Of a DNA stretch of 7,511 nt, positions 1 through 5,644 are shown piece by piece. Position numbers and translations under genes: made by a program. Positions within the stretch are counted from its first letter, which is position 1. Every line of letters starts with the position of its first letter. This stretch comes from Sporomusa sp. (GTDB taxonomy: Bacteria; Bacillota_C; Negativicutes; Sporomusales; Sporomusaceae), in NCBI GenBank assembly GCA_029256645.1, contig JAQSXM010000157.1, forward strand, positions 1-7,511, given 5' to 3'. The notes beneath the pieces are model-generated. The model made no database searches. It saw only the letters and a list, made by a program, of their open reading frames with translations, and was not told the DNA's origin.

Positions 1-635
1 CCGGCTTGCTGGCAGTGTTCTGTCAGCATTTTTTCATATTTGCGATGAATCATTAGCGGTTTACCTGCCAGCTCAGCCAGGTTGACCTCCGGGGAGTTAC
101 CGCCAAGGGTGTTGCTATGCCCGGCTTTAAAGGTAATCACAAGCGGCTCGTGCGGTAGCTCTATGGATTCATAGACTTCAGTATCGAAAGGGACTCGTAC
201 CATGCCGATGTCAACAATGCCTTTGTCGAGCAGTTCAGTGATACGCCGGCTTTCTCCTTCGCGCAAGCGAAAGAGCACATGGGGGTAACGCTCTCGGAAT
301 ATACGGATAAGATCAGGTAAAAGTGTGACCCAGGAGGAGGTAACCGCGCCGATTGAGAGGGTGCCGCGCAGCCCTGTATCGAACTCCTTTAACTCCCGGA
401 TCGTGTTAGTCGTCAGTTCCAGTATCTGCTCAGCCCGGTGTCGCAGCAGATCACCGGCTTCAGTTAGTTTTACTCTGCGTCTGCCACGTTCAAATAGTTG
501 AACGCCAAGCTGTATTTCTAATTGCTTCATTTGCCTGCTAAGCGGTGGCTGGGCGATATGCAGGCGTTTGGCGGCAGCGGTTATACTTCCCTCTTCGACA
601 ATAGCTAGGAAGTACTGCATGTCTTGGATATTCAT
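1..635 (-). CDS. LysR-type transcriptional regulator (C-terminus cut by window edge)
   Basis: My translation of the minus strand from the ATG at 635-633 stays open to base 1, giving about 211 residues of a protein that is usually near 300. It begins MNIQDMQYFLAIVEEGSITA, followed by AKRLHIAQPPLSRQMKQLE, the classic LysR winged helix-turn-helix (residues about 1-60). A linker helix follows, and from about residue 92 (TLSIGAVTSSWVTLLPDLI) the periplasmic-binding-protein-like effector domain. The start is supported by GGAGGATG just upstream. The gene is divergent from the SSS1 symporter with a 131-bp gap, the usual layout for a LysR activator and its target, so it probably controls SSS1 and itself in response to an unknown small molecule. 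The C-terminal half of the effector domain lies outside the window, so the ligand class cannot be judged. The family call is secure; target and ligand are inference. Confidence 0.95.
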   Translation of the reverse strand, partial: MNIQDMQYFLAIVEEGSITAAAKRLHIAQPPLSRQMKQLEIQLGVQLFERGRRRVKLTEAGDLLRHRAEQILELTTNTIRELKEFDTGLRGTLSIGAVTSSWVTLLPDLIRIFRERYPHVLFRLREGESRRITELLDKGIVDIGMVRVPFDTEVYESIELPHEPLVITFKAGHSNTLGGNSPEVNLAELAGKPLMIHRKYEKMLTEHCQQA

Positions 636-670
636 GATCATCCTCCGGCATACCTAAAAAGTATGGTAAG

Positions 671-717
671 TGATTGTATTTAGTATTTTACGTATAGTAG
701 TAGACTTGTTACAATCA
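671..717. promoter_or_regulatory. Inverted repeat in the lysR/symporter gap, candidate LysR operator
   Basis: TGATTGTA (671-678) and TACAATCA (710-717) are perfect 8-bp complements separated by 31 bp. Their outer flanks also carry GTAT (661-664) and ATAC (717-720). The pair lies midway between two divergent genes and overlaps both candidate promoters, where LysR proteins normally bind. The LysR assignment is inference; the repeat is seen directly. Confidence 0.4.
685..714 (-). promoter_or_regulatory. Candidate sigma-A promoter for the lysR gene
   Basis: On the minus strand TTGTAA (709-714) and TAAAAT (685-690) are spaced by 18 bp and point toward the LysR start at 635. The -35 is weak (4 of 6), the -10 good (5 of 6). 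It shares its -35 bases with the divergent symporter promoter, so binding of polymerase or regulator at one would affect the other. Confidence 0.35.
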
Positions 718-734
718 TACGCAAGAACTATGCT
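706..734 (+). promoter_or_regulatory. Candidate sigma-A promoter for the SSS1 symporter gene
   Basis: TTGTTA (706-711) and TATGCT (729-734) are spaced by 17 bp and end about 32 bp before the SSS1 start. Both boxes match consensus at only 4 of 6 positions, as expected for an activator-dependent promoter. The -35 lies inside the right arm of the inverted repeat at 710-717, consistent with control by the divergent LysR protein. Confidence 0.4.
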
Positions 735-766
735 TTTAGTCAACGGTATTTTTCGGAGGGGTTTGC

Positions 767-2164
767 ATGAATTTTAGTACTGTACATCTGTTGGGGTTTT
801 TGGCCACAATAATGATAGTTTTTTCGATTGGCATCTATTCAGCTCGCCGGGTAAAATCAGCAGAATCGTTTAGTCTTGGCGGGCGTTCGGCAGGACCTGC
901 TATCGTATCGGGAACGATTGCCGGTACAATTATTGGCGGTGCCGCTACCATCGGTACGACACAACTGGCGTATTCAGCAGGTTTATCAGCATGGTGGTTT
1001 ACACTTGGGTCTGGTATTGGTTTTTTAGTGATGGGAATTTTCTATGCAAGCCCGTTGCGCAATACTGGCCTTGAAACTATTTCTCAGTATCTTGTTCTGA
1101 ATTATGGACGGCCAATGGGGCCTCTGACAAGCATTATTTCTTCTGTGGGGATCTTCTTCAGTATAGTGGCAAGTAGTTTGTCGGGGATTCATTTGCTAAC
1201 AACACTTTTTGGTTTTGCGTCATGGCAAGCGGCGGTTGTTACTGTCTTTTTAGTTGCGGCTTATGTTTTTTGGGGTGGGATGCAGGGAACCGGTATATCT
1301 GGTCTGATGAAAGTGGCGATCATCTATGTAACGCTATTTTCGGCAGGCTGGTTTGCCTTTCAGTCTTTGCAGCAATTGCCCAGTATCGAGGCGGCACTTC
1401 CCACGTCTACATGGTTTAGCCTGTTTGGGGCTGATGTGTGGGGCGGTATTGGGAATGTATTCTCGCTTGTTGTCGGTATCATTTGTACCCAGACATATAT
1501 CCAGGCAATATTTGCGGCGCGCGATTCGCAGACTGCCCTGATCGGTACGTGCACAGCGGCAATGATAACCATTCCGGTAGGATTGCCGTCTGTCGCGGTG
1601 GGTATGTTTATGCGGGTCAATTATCCTGATATACTGCCGATTGATGCATTGCCAATGTATATGTTAAATCATATGCCGGCCTGGCTTGGTGGCATTGGCC
1701 TTGCCGGTCTTTTAATCTCGGTTGTGGGTTCGATTGCCGGTCTTTTACTGGGAATTGCCACCATGGTTGCCCGTGATATCTTTCATGGGGTGGTTGGTGT
1801 TAGCGACAGCCGCAACCTACTGTGGATTACCCGTATTACCATTGTCGTGGTGGCGTTTTGTGCCATGCTGACAGCGCTGGCTAATCTGCAGTCATTTGTG
1901 CTGAGCTGGAACTACTTGTCGATGGCTTTGCGTGGTGCAGGCGTATTTTTACCATTAACGCTGGCTGTGTTTCTGCCAGGTGTTTTAAAGAAAAATTGGG
2001 CTATTTTTTCGATGGTGCTGAGTACGTTATTTGCGATTACTGGCTATGCACTACTATCGCTGTCTGTAAATCCGTTATACACCGGTATGGCGGCAAGCGT
2101 GCTGATTATTTTGTGTGGGAGTTGCTTTTCCTGGTTTACCCAGCGGAAGCATGTGCTTGAGTAG
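767..2164 (+). CDS. Sodium:solute symporter family protein (SSS1)
   Basis: The 465-residue protein is almost wholly hydrophobic with a dozen or so membrane spans, the length and pattern of the SSS/SSF family (LeuT fold; PutP, PanF, SGLT relatives). These proteins import organic solutes across the cytoplasmic membrane with Na+. Family hallmarks are YSARRVKSAESFSLGGR after TM1 (residues 24-40), GGAATIGTTQLAYSAGLSAWW in the next span (57-77) and an AARDSQTA loop (250-257). The TM8-like segment 316-338 ends ATMVARDIF. At the position of the PutP S340-T341 pair it reads G321-S322, so one Na2-site hydroxyl appears to be missing. The start is fixed by CGGAGGGG (754-761), 5-6 bases before the ATG. 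It lies divergent from a LysR gene, its likely regulator. The substrate cannot be read from sequence. A paralogue with different control sits 1.2 kb downstream. Confidence 0.9.
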   Translation: MNFSTVHLLGFLATIMIVFSIGIYSARRVKSAESFSLGGRSAGPAIVSGTIAGTIIGGAATIGTTQLAYSAGLSAWWFTLGSGIGFLVMGIFYASPLRNTGLETISQYLVLNYGRPMGPLTSIISSVGIFFSIVASSLSGIHLLTTLFGFASWQAAVVTVFLVAAYVFWGGMQGTGISGLMKVAIIYVTLFSAGWFAFQSLQQLPSIEAALPTSTWFSLFGADVWGGIGNVFSLVVGIICTQTYIQAIFAARDSQTALIGTCTAAMITIPVGLPSVAVGMFMRVNYPDILPIDALPMYMLNHMPAWLGGIGLAGLLISVVGSIAGLLLGIATMVARDIFHGVVGVSDSRNLLWITRITIVVVAFCAMLTALANLQSFVLSWNYLSMALRGAGVFLPLTLAVFLPGVLKKNWAIFSMVLSTLFAITGYALLSLSVNPLYTGMAASVLIILCGSCFSWFTQRKHVLE

Positions 2165-2185
2165 CCAAAGAAGCAATAAAATCAA

Positions 2186-2240
2186 GTTAACACATCGCCG
2201 GGGTAAGCCATTTCTCACGGTGATAAATTAACGGGTTTTT
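2186..2240 (+). terminator. Probable intrinsic terminator after SSS1
   Basis: GTTAA (2186-2190) pairs with TTAAC (2228-2232). Inside it ATCGCCG (2194-2200) pairs with CGGTGAT (2218-2224, one G-U). A GGG and five T (2236-2240) follow. It begins about 20 bp after the SSS1 stop. The stem is interrupted, so efficiency is uncertain. The right arm also encodes the last codons of the degraded lysR on the other strand. Confidence 0.5.
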
Positions 2241-2815
2241 ACATCAAATGCAGGCCCGGCCCATTCCAACTCGATTAGTTTCCCGCGTTCGATGAGCAAT
2301 TCTAGGTAAAATCGCAGCACCTAGGCCACAGATAGTACATTGTTTGATGGCACCAATGCTTGATAGTTCCATGAGTGCTCCAGGCTTAACGGTGTATTCT
2401 TTAAGCATGGTGAGAATTAAAGGGCGATAGCCGCAGCCTGGTAATGTGAGGATAAGGCAATGACTGGAAAAATCAGGGGGGCTAATTTTCTTTTGCTGGG
2501 CCAGAAGATGAAACGGGCTTGCTACCACTGTCATCTTTTCGTCGTGCAGTGTTGTACAATTATTTCCCGGGAATTAACTGTATCGGTCAGTACTAACGCA
2601 ATAAAACCGGAAATTGAAGTGTTTGATGCGGCAATGATTAATAACGCAGTTAATCTACAAAAGGCAGGTCTTTTAATAGGGCCGAAAGGGATCACTGCCG
2701 GCCACTGCCAAAAATCTATTCTTTCTGATAGATAGTTTACCGCATGATGCCGTATGGAGTGTTTAAGTATGGGCAGAGATCTGGCTGCACCGGCAGACGT
2801 CAAAAGAATTTGGGG
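2228..2815 (-). pseudogene. Degraded LysR-family gene (effector domain only, several frameshifts)
   Basis: Reading the minus strand, recognisable pieces of a LysR effector domain lie in order but in different frames. TSAGAARSLPILKH (near 2803-2760) is followed in another frame by GKLSIRKNRFLAV. A piece ending SGFIALVLTDTVNSREIIVQ (to about 2550) gives way after a frame change to HDEKMTVVASPFHLLAQQ (near 2540-2490). The longest open stretch, 2534-2244, contains LILTLPGCGYRPL and MELSSIGAIKQC, then LGAAILPRIA. After one more shift near 2290 the frame reads LIERGKLIELEWAGPAFDVK and stops at TAA (2230-2228), a normal LysR C-terminus. No DNA-binding domain is found upstream, where a promoter and leader for SSS2 now lie. 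The subtype differs from the intact LysR at 1-635, so it is not a simple copy of it. The exact 5' limit is uncertain. Confidence 0.8.
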
Positions 2816-2835
2816 GATTCCCTCCGCTAGTTTAG

Positions 2836-2871
2836 CTTGTTGCTAAGGATGCTTTTAGTCCTTCAAACAAG
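2836..2871. repeat. Stem-loop of unknown role upstream of the T-box promoter
   Basis: CTTGTT (2836-2841) pairs with AACAAG (2866-2871), and inside it AAGGA pairs with TCCTT around a nine-base loop. An alternative hairpin TTAGC/GCTAA overlaps its left side. It lies between the lysR remnant and the REP-like motif. There is no T tract, so it does not look like a terminator. Confidence 0.4.
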
Positions 2872-2904
2872 ACAGAACCACCGTCCCTTCGTCTGGTGGG
2901 GTCT
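2871..2904. repeat. REP-like hairpin (GACAGAACCACCGTCCC type)
   Basis: CCACC (2878-2882) pairs with GGTGG (2895-2899), and AGA (2874-2876) pairs with TCT (2902-2904). The loop region is GTCCCTTCGTCT. The wording resembles short repeats with GAACCGTCCC cores that I recall as scattered through Firmicute genomes and associated with REP-type elements. That resemblance is from memory. A count of copies across the host genome would settle it. Confidence 0.4.
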
Positions 2905-2967
2905 ATACAGGATTATTTTAAAAAATACGCAGTTTTTTAATTTTTGTCAATACAGGCAAAGATTATA

Positions 2968-2997
2968 TTGACAATCGTACACCGGGATGAGTATAAT
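2968..2997 (+). promoter_or_regulatory. Sigma-A promoter for the T-box leader and SSS2
   Basis: TTGACA (2968-2973) and TATAAT (2992-2997) both match consensus exactly, with an 18-bp spacer. Transcription should start near 3004, just upstream of T-box Stem I. A perfect promoter fits a gene controlled mainly by premature termination rather than by initiation. Confidence 0.85.
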
Positions 2998-3199
2998 CAT
3001 GTTAATAATAAAATACTAGATATAGTGATGACGGAAAAAAGTAATTTTGTACTTTCCATGCAGAGAGCTAGTGGTTGGTGTGAACTAGCTGGAAATACTC
3101 AATGAAGTTCCTTCCCGAACTGCAGGCTGAAGGTTATAGTAGGCTGCGCCGTTTTGTCTACGTTACAGACTTAAAGTAGATCTTATGATTTAAACAGGG

Positions 3200-3246
3200 T
3201 GGTACCGCGGCTTTTCGCCCCTTAGGTACTTCCTTTTTTATTTTTT
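3200..3246 (+). terminator. Terminator-like alternative fold of the first T-box module
   Basis: GGTACC with its upstream GGT (3198-3206) can pair with GGTACTTCC (3225-3233), giving about eight pairs including one G-U and one T-T mismatch. TTTTTTATTTTTT (3234-3246) follows directly. Forming it would consume the T-box bulge itself and exclude the antiterminator AGGG/CCCT. It is weaker than the second terminator, so it may be leaky. Confidence 0.5.
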
Positions 3247-3277
3247 AAGATCTAAATTGGGTGGTACCACGGTAACT

Positions 3278-3311
3278 ATCGTCCCTCTTCATAAGAGGGG
3301 CGATTTTTTTT
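3278..3311 (+). terminator. Terminator of the second T-box module
   Basis: ATCGTCCCTCTT (3278-3289) pairs with AAGAGGGGCGAT (3293-3304), 12 bp with one G-U and a CAT loop, followed by eight T (3304-3311). Its 5' arm contains CGTCCC, which otherwise pairs with the T-box at 3259-3271 to form the antiterminator: the canonical mutually exclusive arrangement. Confidence 0.9.
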
Positions 3312-3365
3312 CTATAGCCGGCATAGAAAAAAAGTAAAGATGCTTATATTTTTAGGAGGTTACTT

Positions 3366-4769
3366 ATGAATATTCCTTTTATTATTGTTTGCTTGTACAT
3401 TGTATTACTATTTATGATCAGCTATTATGCAAAACGGCGTTCAGCCGGCAGTGCAACAAACTATGTACTTGCCGGCAGACAGCTTACCACTCCGCTTATT
3501 ACTGTATCTATTGTGGGGCTTGCGGTTGGCGGGGCATCAACTATTGGTGTTGCCGAACAAGCCTACAAGGTCGGCCTTTCTGCAGGCTGGTATACAACCG
3601 CCTGGGGATTAGGGGCGATCGCCATGGGCTTGTTAGTTGCAAAAAAATACCGTGAGCTCAATATCACAACAATCCCCGAGTTGTTAGGGCGTTATTATGA
3701 TAAAAAAGGCATGATCGCTGGGATCGCCTGTCAAATATTAATTCAACTTGTGGTCATGTCGCTGCAATATATCGCAGGGGGCAGTATTCTCTGCGCTTTA
3801 ATGCCTGAAGTCTTTACCCTGACTACCGGCATGCTGACAAGTGCTATTGTCTTTATCGGTATTACCTCAATCGGCGGTATGTGGTCTGCCAGTTTATCCA
3901 ATCTGTTAAACGTCAGCCTGAAATATGTAGGCATCATCCTGGCCACCATTGTCGGGGTGACACATGCCGGCGGTATGGCTAATATTCAGGCCAATCTTCC
4001 TGCTAATGTACCTTATCTGGATATGATTGACGGTGTCGGCATACTCGGTATTATTAGCTGGATCGTGGTATTGGTAACAGTTAACCTTTCGCTGCAGAGT
4101 ATTATTCAGATATCGCTGGGGGCCAAAGATGTAAAAACCGCTCAACGCGGCTTTATTATCGGTGGATTGATGATGCTGCCGATTGGTTTTGTCAGTGCCC
4201 TGCTGGGGGTTATAGCCAAATCCATGTTCCCTAATGTTAGCCCGGCCCTGGCTCTCCCGATGACCATCATGTCTTTGGACCCGGTGCTCGCAGGAATTAC
4301 CCTGGCCGCTCTTTGGGCAGCCGATGTATCAACAGCCTGTAACCTGCTGCTTAGCTCGGCGACCTTATTCTCACAGGATATTTACAAAAAATTTATAAAC
4401 CCCAGCGTAAGCGAGAAAAACTTCCTCGTTACCACCAAAATAGCGGTGGTGGCTCTAGGTTTGCTTACCCTTACGCTGGCTATGACTATTAGCGGCATTA
4501 TCAGCACCCTGATGATTGGTCTTAGTCTTACAGCTGCCTTTAGCGTTATTGTATTGTTTACCCTTTTCGCTCCAGGTCTTTGCCGGAGAAATTCCGCTTT
4601 CTATACAATATTGACCGGGGTCATAGTATTGATTCTATGGCAAACAACCCCGGCTGTCCGGATATTCCCACATGTTATCTATCTTGAATGGCTTGCTTGC
4701 CTAGCTACGTTCTTCCTAATCTATTTGGTGGATTCGAAACCAATAGCTAGCACTGAATATGCGAACTAA
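3366..4769 (+). CDS. Sodium:solute symporter family protein (SSS2), T-box controlled
   Basis: The 467-residue membrane protein belongs to the same SSS/SSF family as SSS1 and shares its landmarks. These are YAKRRSAGSATNYVLAGR after TM1 (residues 21-38), GGASTIGVAEQAYKVGLSAGW (55-75) and a GAKDVKTA loop (252-259). The TM8-like segment ends SATLFSQDIY (331-340) and has S322-T323 at the position of the PutP Na2-site pair, so Na+ coupling looks intact. It should import an organic solute across the cytoplasmic membrane with Na+. The TAGGAGGT site (3353-3360) and the ATG five bases later fix the start. The gene stands alone between its own leader and a strong terminator. T-box control implies that expression rises when a particular tRNA is uncharged, so the substrate is probably the matching amino acid or a precursor or peptide of it (inference). 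The family is certain, the substrate is not. Confidence 0.92.
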   Translation: MNIPFIIVCLYIVLLFMISYYAKRRSAGSATNYVLAGRQLTTPLITVSIVGLAVGGASTIGVAEQAYKVGLSAGWYTTAWGLGAIAMGLLVAKKYRELNITTIPELLGRYYDKKGMIAGIACQILIQLVVMSLQYIAGGSILCALMPEVFTLTTGMLTSAIVFIGITSIGGMWSASLSNLLNVSLKYVGIILATIVGVTHAGGMANIQANLPANVPYLDMIDGVGILGIISWIVVLVTVNLSLQSIIQISLGAKDVKTAQRGFIIGGLMMLPIGFVSALLGVIAKSMFPNVSPALALPMTIMSLDPVLAGITLAALWAADVSTACNLLLSSATLFSQDIYKKFINPSVSEKNFLVTTKIAVVALGLLTLTLAMTISGIISTLMIGLSLTAAFSVIVLFTLFAPGLCRRNSAFYTILTGVIVLILWQTTPAVRIFPHVIYLEWLACLATFFLIYLVDSKPIASTEYAN

Positions 4770-4792
4770 CGGCAGTACGACCCCAAACACAA

Positions 4793-4832
4793 AAGAGAAA
4801 GACCTGAAATGTTCATTTCAGGTCTTTCTCTT
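4793..4832. terminator. Bidirectional intrinsic terminator between SSS2 and the 1-Cys peroxiredoxin gene
   Basis: A perfect 18-bp stem (4793-4810 with 4815-4832) closes a GTTC loop. The stem's own outer part supplies T-rich 3' ends in both directions: TTTCTCTTATAAT on the plus strand and TTTCTCTTTTGTGTTT on the minus strand. It lies 24 bp from each of the two convergent stop codons and should end both transcripts. Confidence 0.9.
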
Positions 4833-4856
4833 ATAATATACCAAGTTCAGGTGATG

Positions 4857-5315
4857 TTAACGCCTGATCTCGGCAAGCACCTCGTTAATATCCGGTAGTT
4901 CAGGAATTGGATACACCTTTACCCAGAGCACCTTCCCTGTCTCATCAATCAGGATATTAGCCCGTTCGGAAAAGCCTTCGCCTTCACGAAACAGCCCATA
5001 GGTCTGTGCGACCTGGCCGTGTGGCCAGAAGTCTGCTGGCAGCTTGGTCCGGGTAATCTCAAGTTCTTTAGCCCACGCATTTTTGCTTGGATAAGCGTCA
5101 ACACTTAGTCCTAAAGGTACGGTGTTGTATTTTTCCATTTCCTCATAATTAGCTTCCAGTGATTTCATCTGTTCGGCACAAACTTTAGTCCAGGCTAGCG
5201 GATGCCACGATAACAATACTTTTTTTCCCCGGTAGTCAGATAATTTCACGTCCTGTCCACGGTTGTCTTTCAGCACAAAGTCGGGAGCATAATCACCTAC
5301 AGTAATCTGTTTCAT
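4857..5315 (-). CDS. Peroxiredoxin, single-cysteine (AhpC/TSA fold)
   Basis: This 152-residue thioredoxin-fold protein reduces hydrogen peroxide or organic hydroperoxides in the cytoplasm. It opens with GDYAPDFVLKDNRGQ and YRGKKVLLSWHP. The active site reads P39-LAW-T43-KV-C46, the family P-x3-T-x2-C motif, and the supporting arginine is R118 in SERANILIDETGKV. C46 is the only cysteine, so there is no resolving cysteine within the chain, and it must be recycled by an external thiol or a partner protein. The usual FY before P39 is replaced by SWH, and the usual proline or threonine after the cysteine by alanine, so it belongs to a divergent branch. AGGAGGT lies 8 bases upstream of the ATG. It is divergent from a 2-Cys peroxiredoxin, which suggests a shared oxidative-stress role. 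The reducing partner is unknown. Confidence 0.9.
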   Translation of the reverse strand: MKQITVGDYAPDFVLKDNRGQDVKLSDYRGKKVLLSWHPLAWTKVCAEQMKSLEANYEEMEKYNTVPLGLSVDAYPSKNAWAKELEITRTKLPADFWPHGQVAQTYGLFREGEGFSERANILIDETGKVLWVKVYPIPELPDINEVLAEIRR

Positions 5316-5576
5316 AGTAGTTACCTCCTATGTATTAGTGAGTTTTCTTACTAAAGTTATACCGCTGCATAGTAGTATTTCCATAACGGTATCCAAAAAA
5401 AACTTTATCAAATTTAACTAGATTATGGATAATAATTCTATGATGATCTGAATTCTCCTGCGTAATTAACAGGCTTAAAAAAACTAGAATTATTTGATTA
5501 ATGCGCTTGACAGTCTACTCATGTTAAATGCGCGTATCTATCGTCACGATCCCGGTTAAAATATTTCCAGAAATAG
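5316..5576. other. Divergent intergenic region between two peroxiredoxin genes
   Basis: This AT-rich stretch has no plausible gene on either strand. It contains ATACCG/CGGTAT (5359-5364/5387-5392) and ATTAT/ATAAT (5422-5426/5432-5436). It also contains a perfect 10-bp inverted repeat AATAATTCTA/TAGAATTATT (5431-5440/5485-5494) with a 44-bp spacer, and a direct repeat ATGCGC at 5501 and 5528. Only weak promoter candidates for the minus-strand gene are visible (for example TTGGAT-16-TACTAT ending near 5370), so I do not call one. Confidence 0.5.
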
Positions 5577-5605
5577 TTGACAAAACAGGCAAATAATAAT
5601 ATTAT
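5577..5605 (+). promoter_or_regulatory. Sigma-A promoter of the ahpC-type gene
   Basis: TTGACA (5577-5582, perfect) and TATTAT (5600-5605, 5 of 6) have a 17-bp spacer. Transcription should start near 5612, about 33 bp before the ATG at 5645. The -10 lies within a perfect 12-bp AT palindrome, AATAATATTATT (5595-5606). Confidence 0.8.
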
Positions 5606-5610
5606 TTAAG

Positions 5611-5625
5611 TGATAAATATTATCA
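5611..5625. promoter_or_regulatory. Fur/PerR-type operator over the ahpC transcription start
   Basis: TGATAAATATTATCA is a 15-bp near-palindrome with arms TGATAA/TTATCA. It matches the 7-1-7 Fur box TGATAATNATTATCA at 13 of 14 defined positions and the PerR box TTATAATNATTATAA at 11 of 14. It covers the predicted +1, a position where a repressor would block initiation. The family is clear; whether Fur or PerR binds is open. Confidence 0.65.
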
Positions 5626-5644
5626 ATGAAAGGTGTGTGAATGT

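Larger units (their letters stand above)
3004..3311 (+). promoter_or_regulatory. T-box riboswitch leader with two tandem antiterminator modules
   Basis: Stem I is visible. The upper helix TTTCCA/TGGAAA (3053-3058/3090-3095) carries the AGAGA bulge (3062-3066) and a GCTAG/CTAGC distal stem (3067-3071/3085-3089) around TGGTTGGTGTGAA. Below, AGTA (3040-3043) faces GAA (3104-3106), the usual specifier-loop signature. This makes GTT (3107-3109, Val) the best specifier guess; TTC (3108-3110, Phe) or TAC (3096-3098, Tyr) cannot be excluded. A Stem III-like GTCT/AGAC hairpin holds CGTTA (3156-3170). Then come two T-box sequences: AGGGTGGTACCGCGG (3196-3210), with partner CGCCCCT, and GGGTGGTACCACGG (3259-3272), with partner CGTCCC. 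Both carry TGGT, predicting a tRNA with discriminator base A. Each is followed by a terminator-like hairpin. Canonical leaders have one such module. Confidence 0.9.

Noticed and set aside
2460..2735. Plus-strand 91-codon open frame opposite the lysR remnant
   Set aside because: No family resemblance, no ribosome binding site of note, and the opposite strand carries clear LysR wording.
2531..2803. Minus-strand 90-codon open frame as an independent gene
   Set aside because: Its recognisable parts belong to one frame of the frameshifted LysR effector domain, so it is included in the pseudogene.
3312..3326. Small CTAT/ATAG hairpin with GCCGGC after the second T-box terminator
   Set aside because: Four-base arms without a T tract; probably chance, and it does not cover the ribosome binding site.
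5507..5512. TTGACA as a second promoter for the ahpC-type gene
   Set aside because: No acceptable -10 hexamer lies 15-19 bp downstream (the region is GCGCGT-rich).
5633..5644. Upstream GTG start adding MCEC to the AhpC-type protein
   Set aside because: The GTG overlaps the AAAGGTG ribosome binding site, and AhpC proteins normally begin at the MSVKVGQKAPDF position, which is the ATG at 5645.
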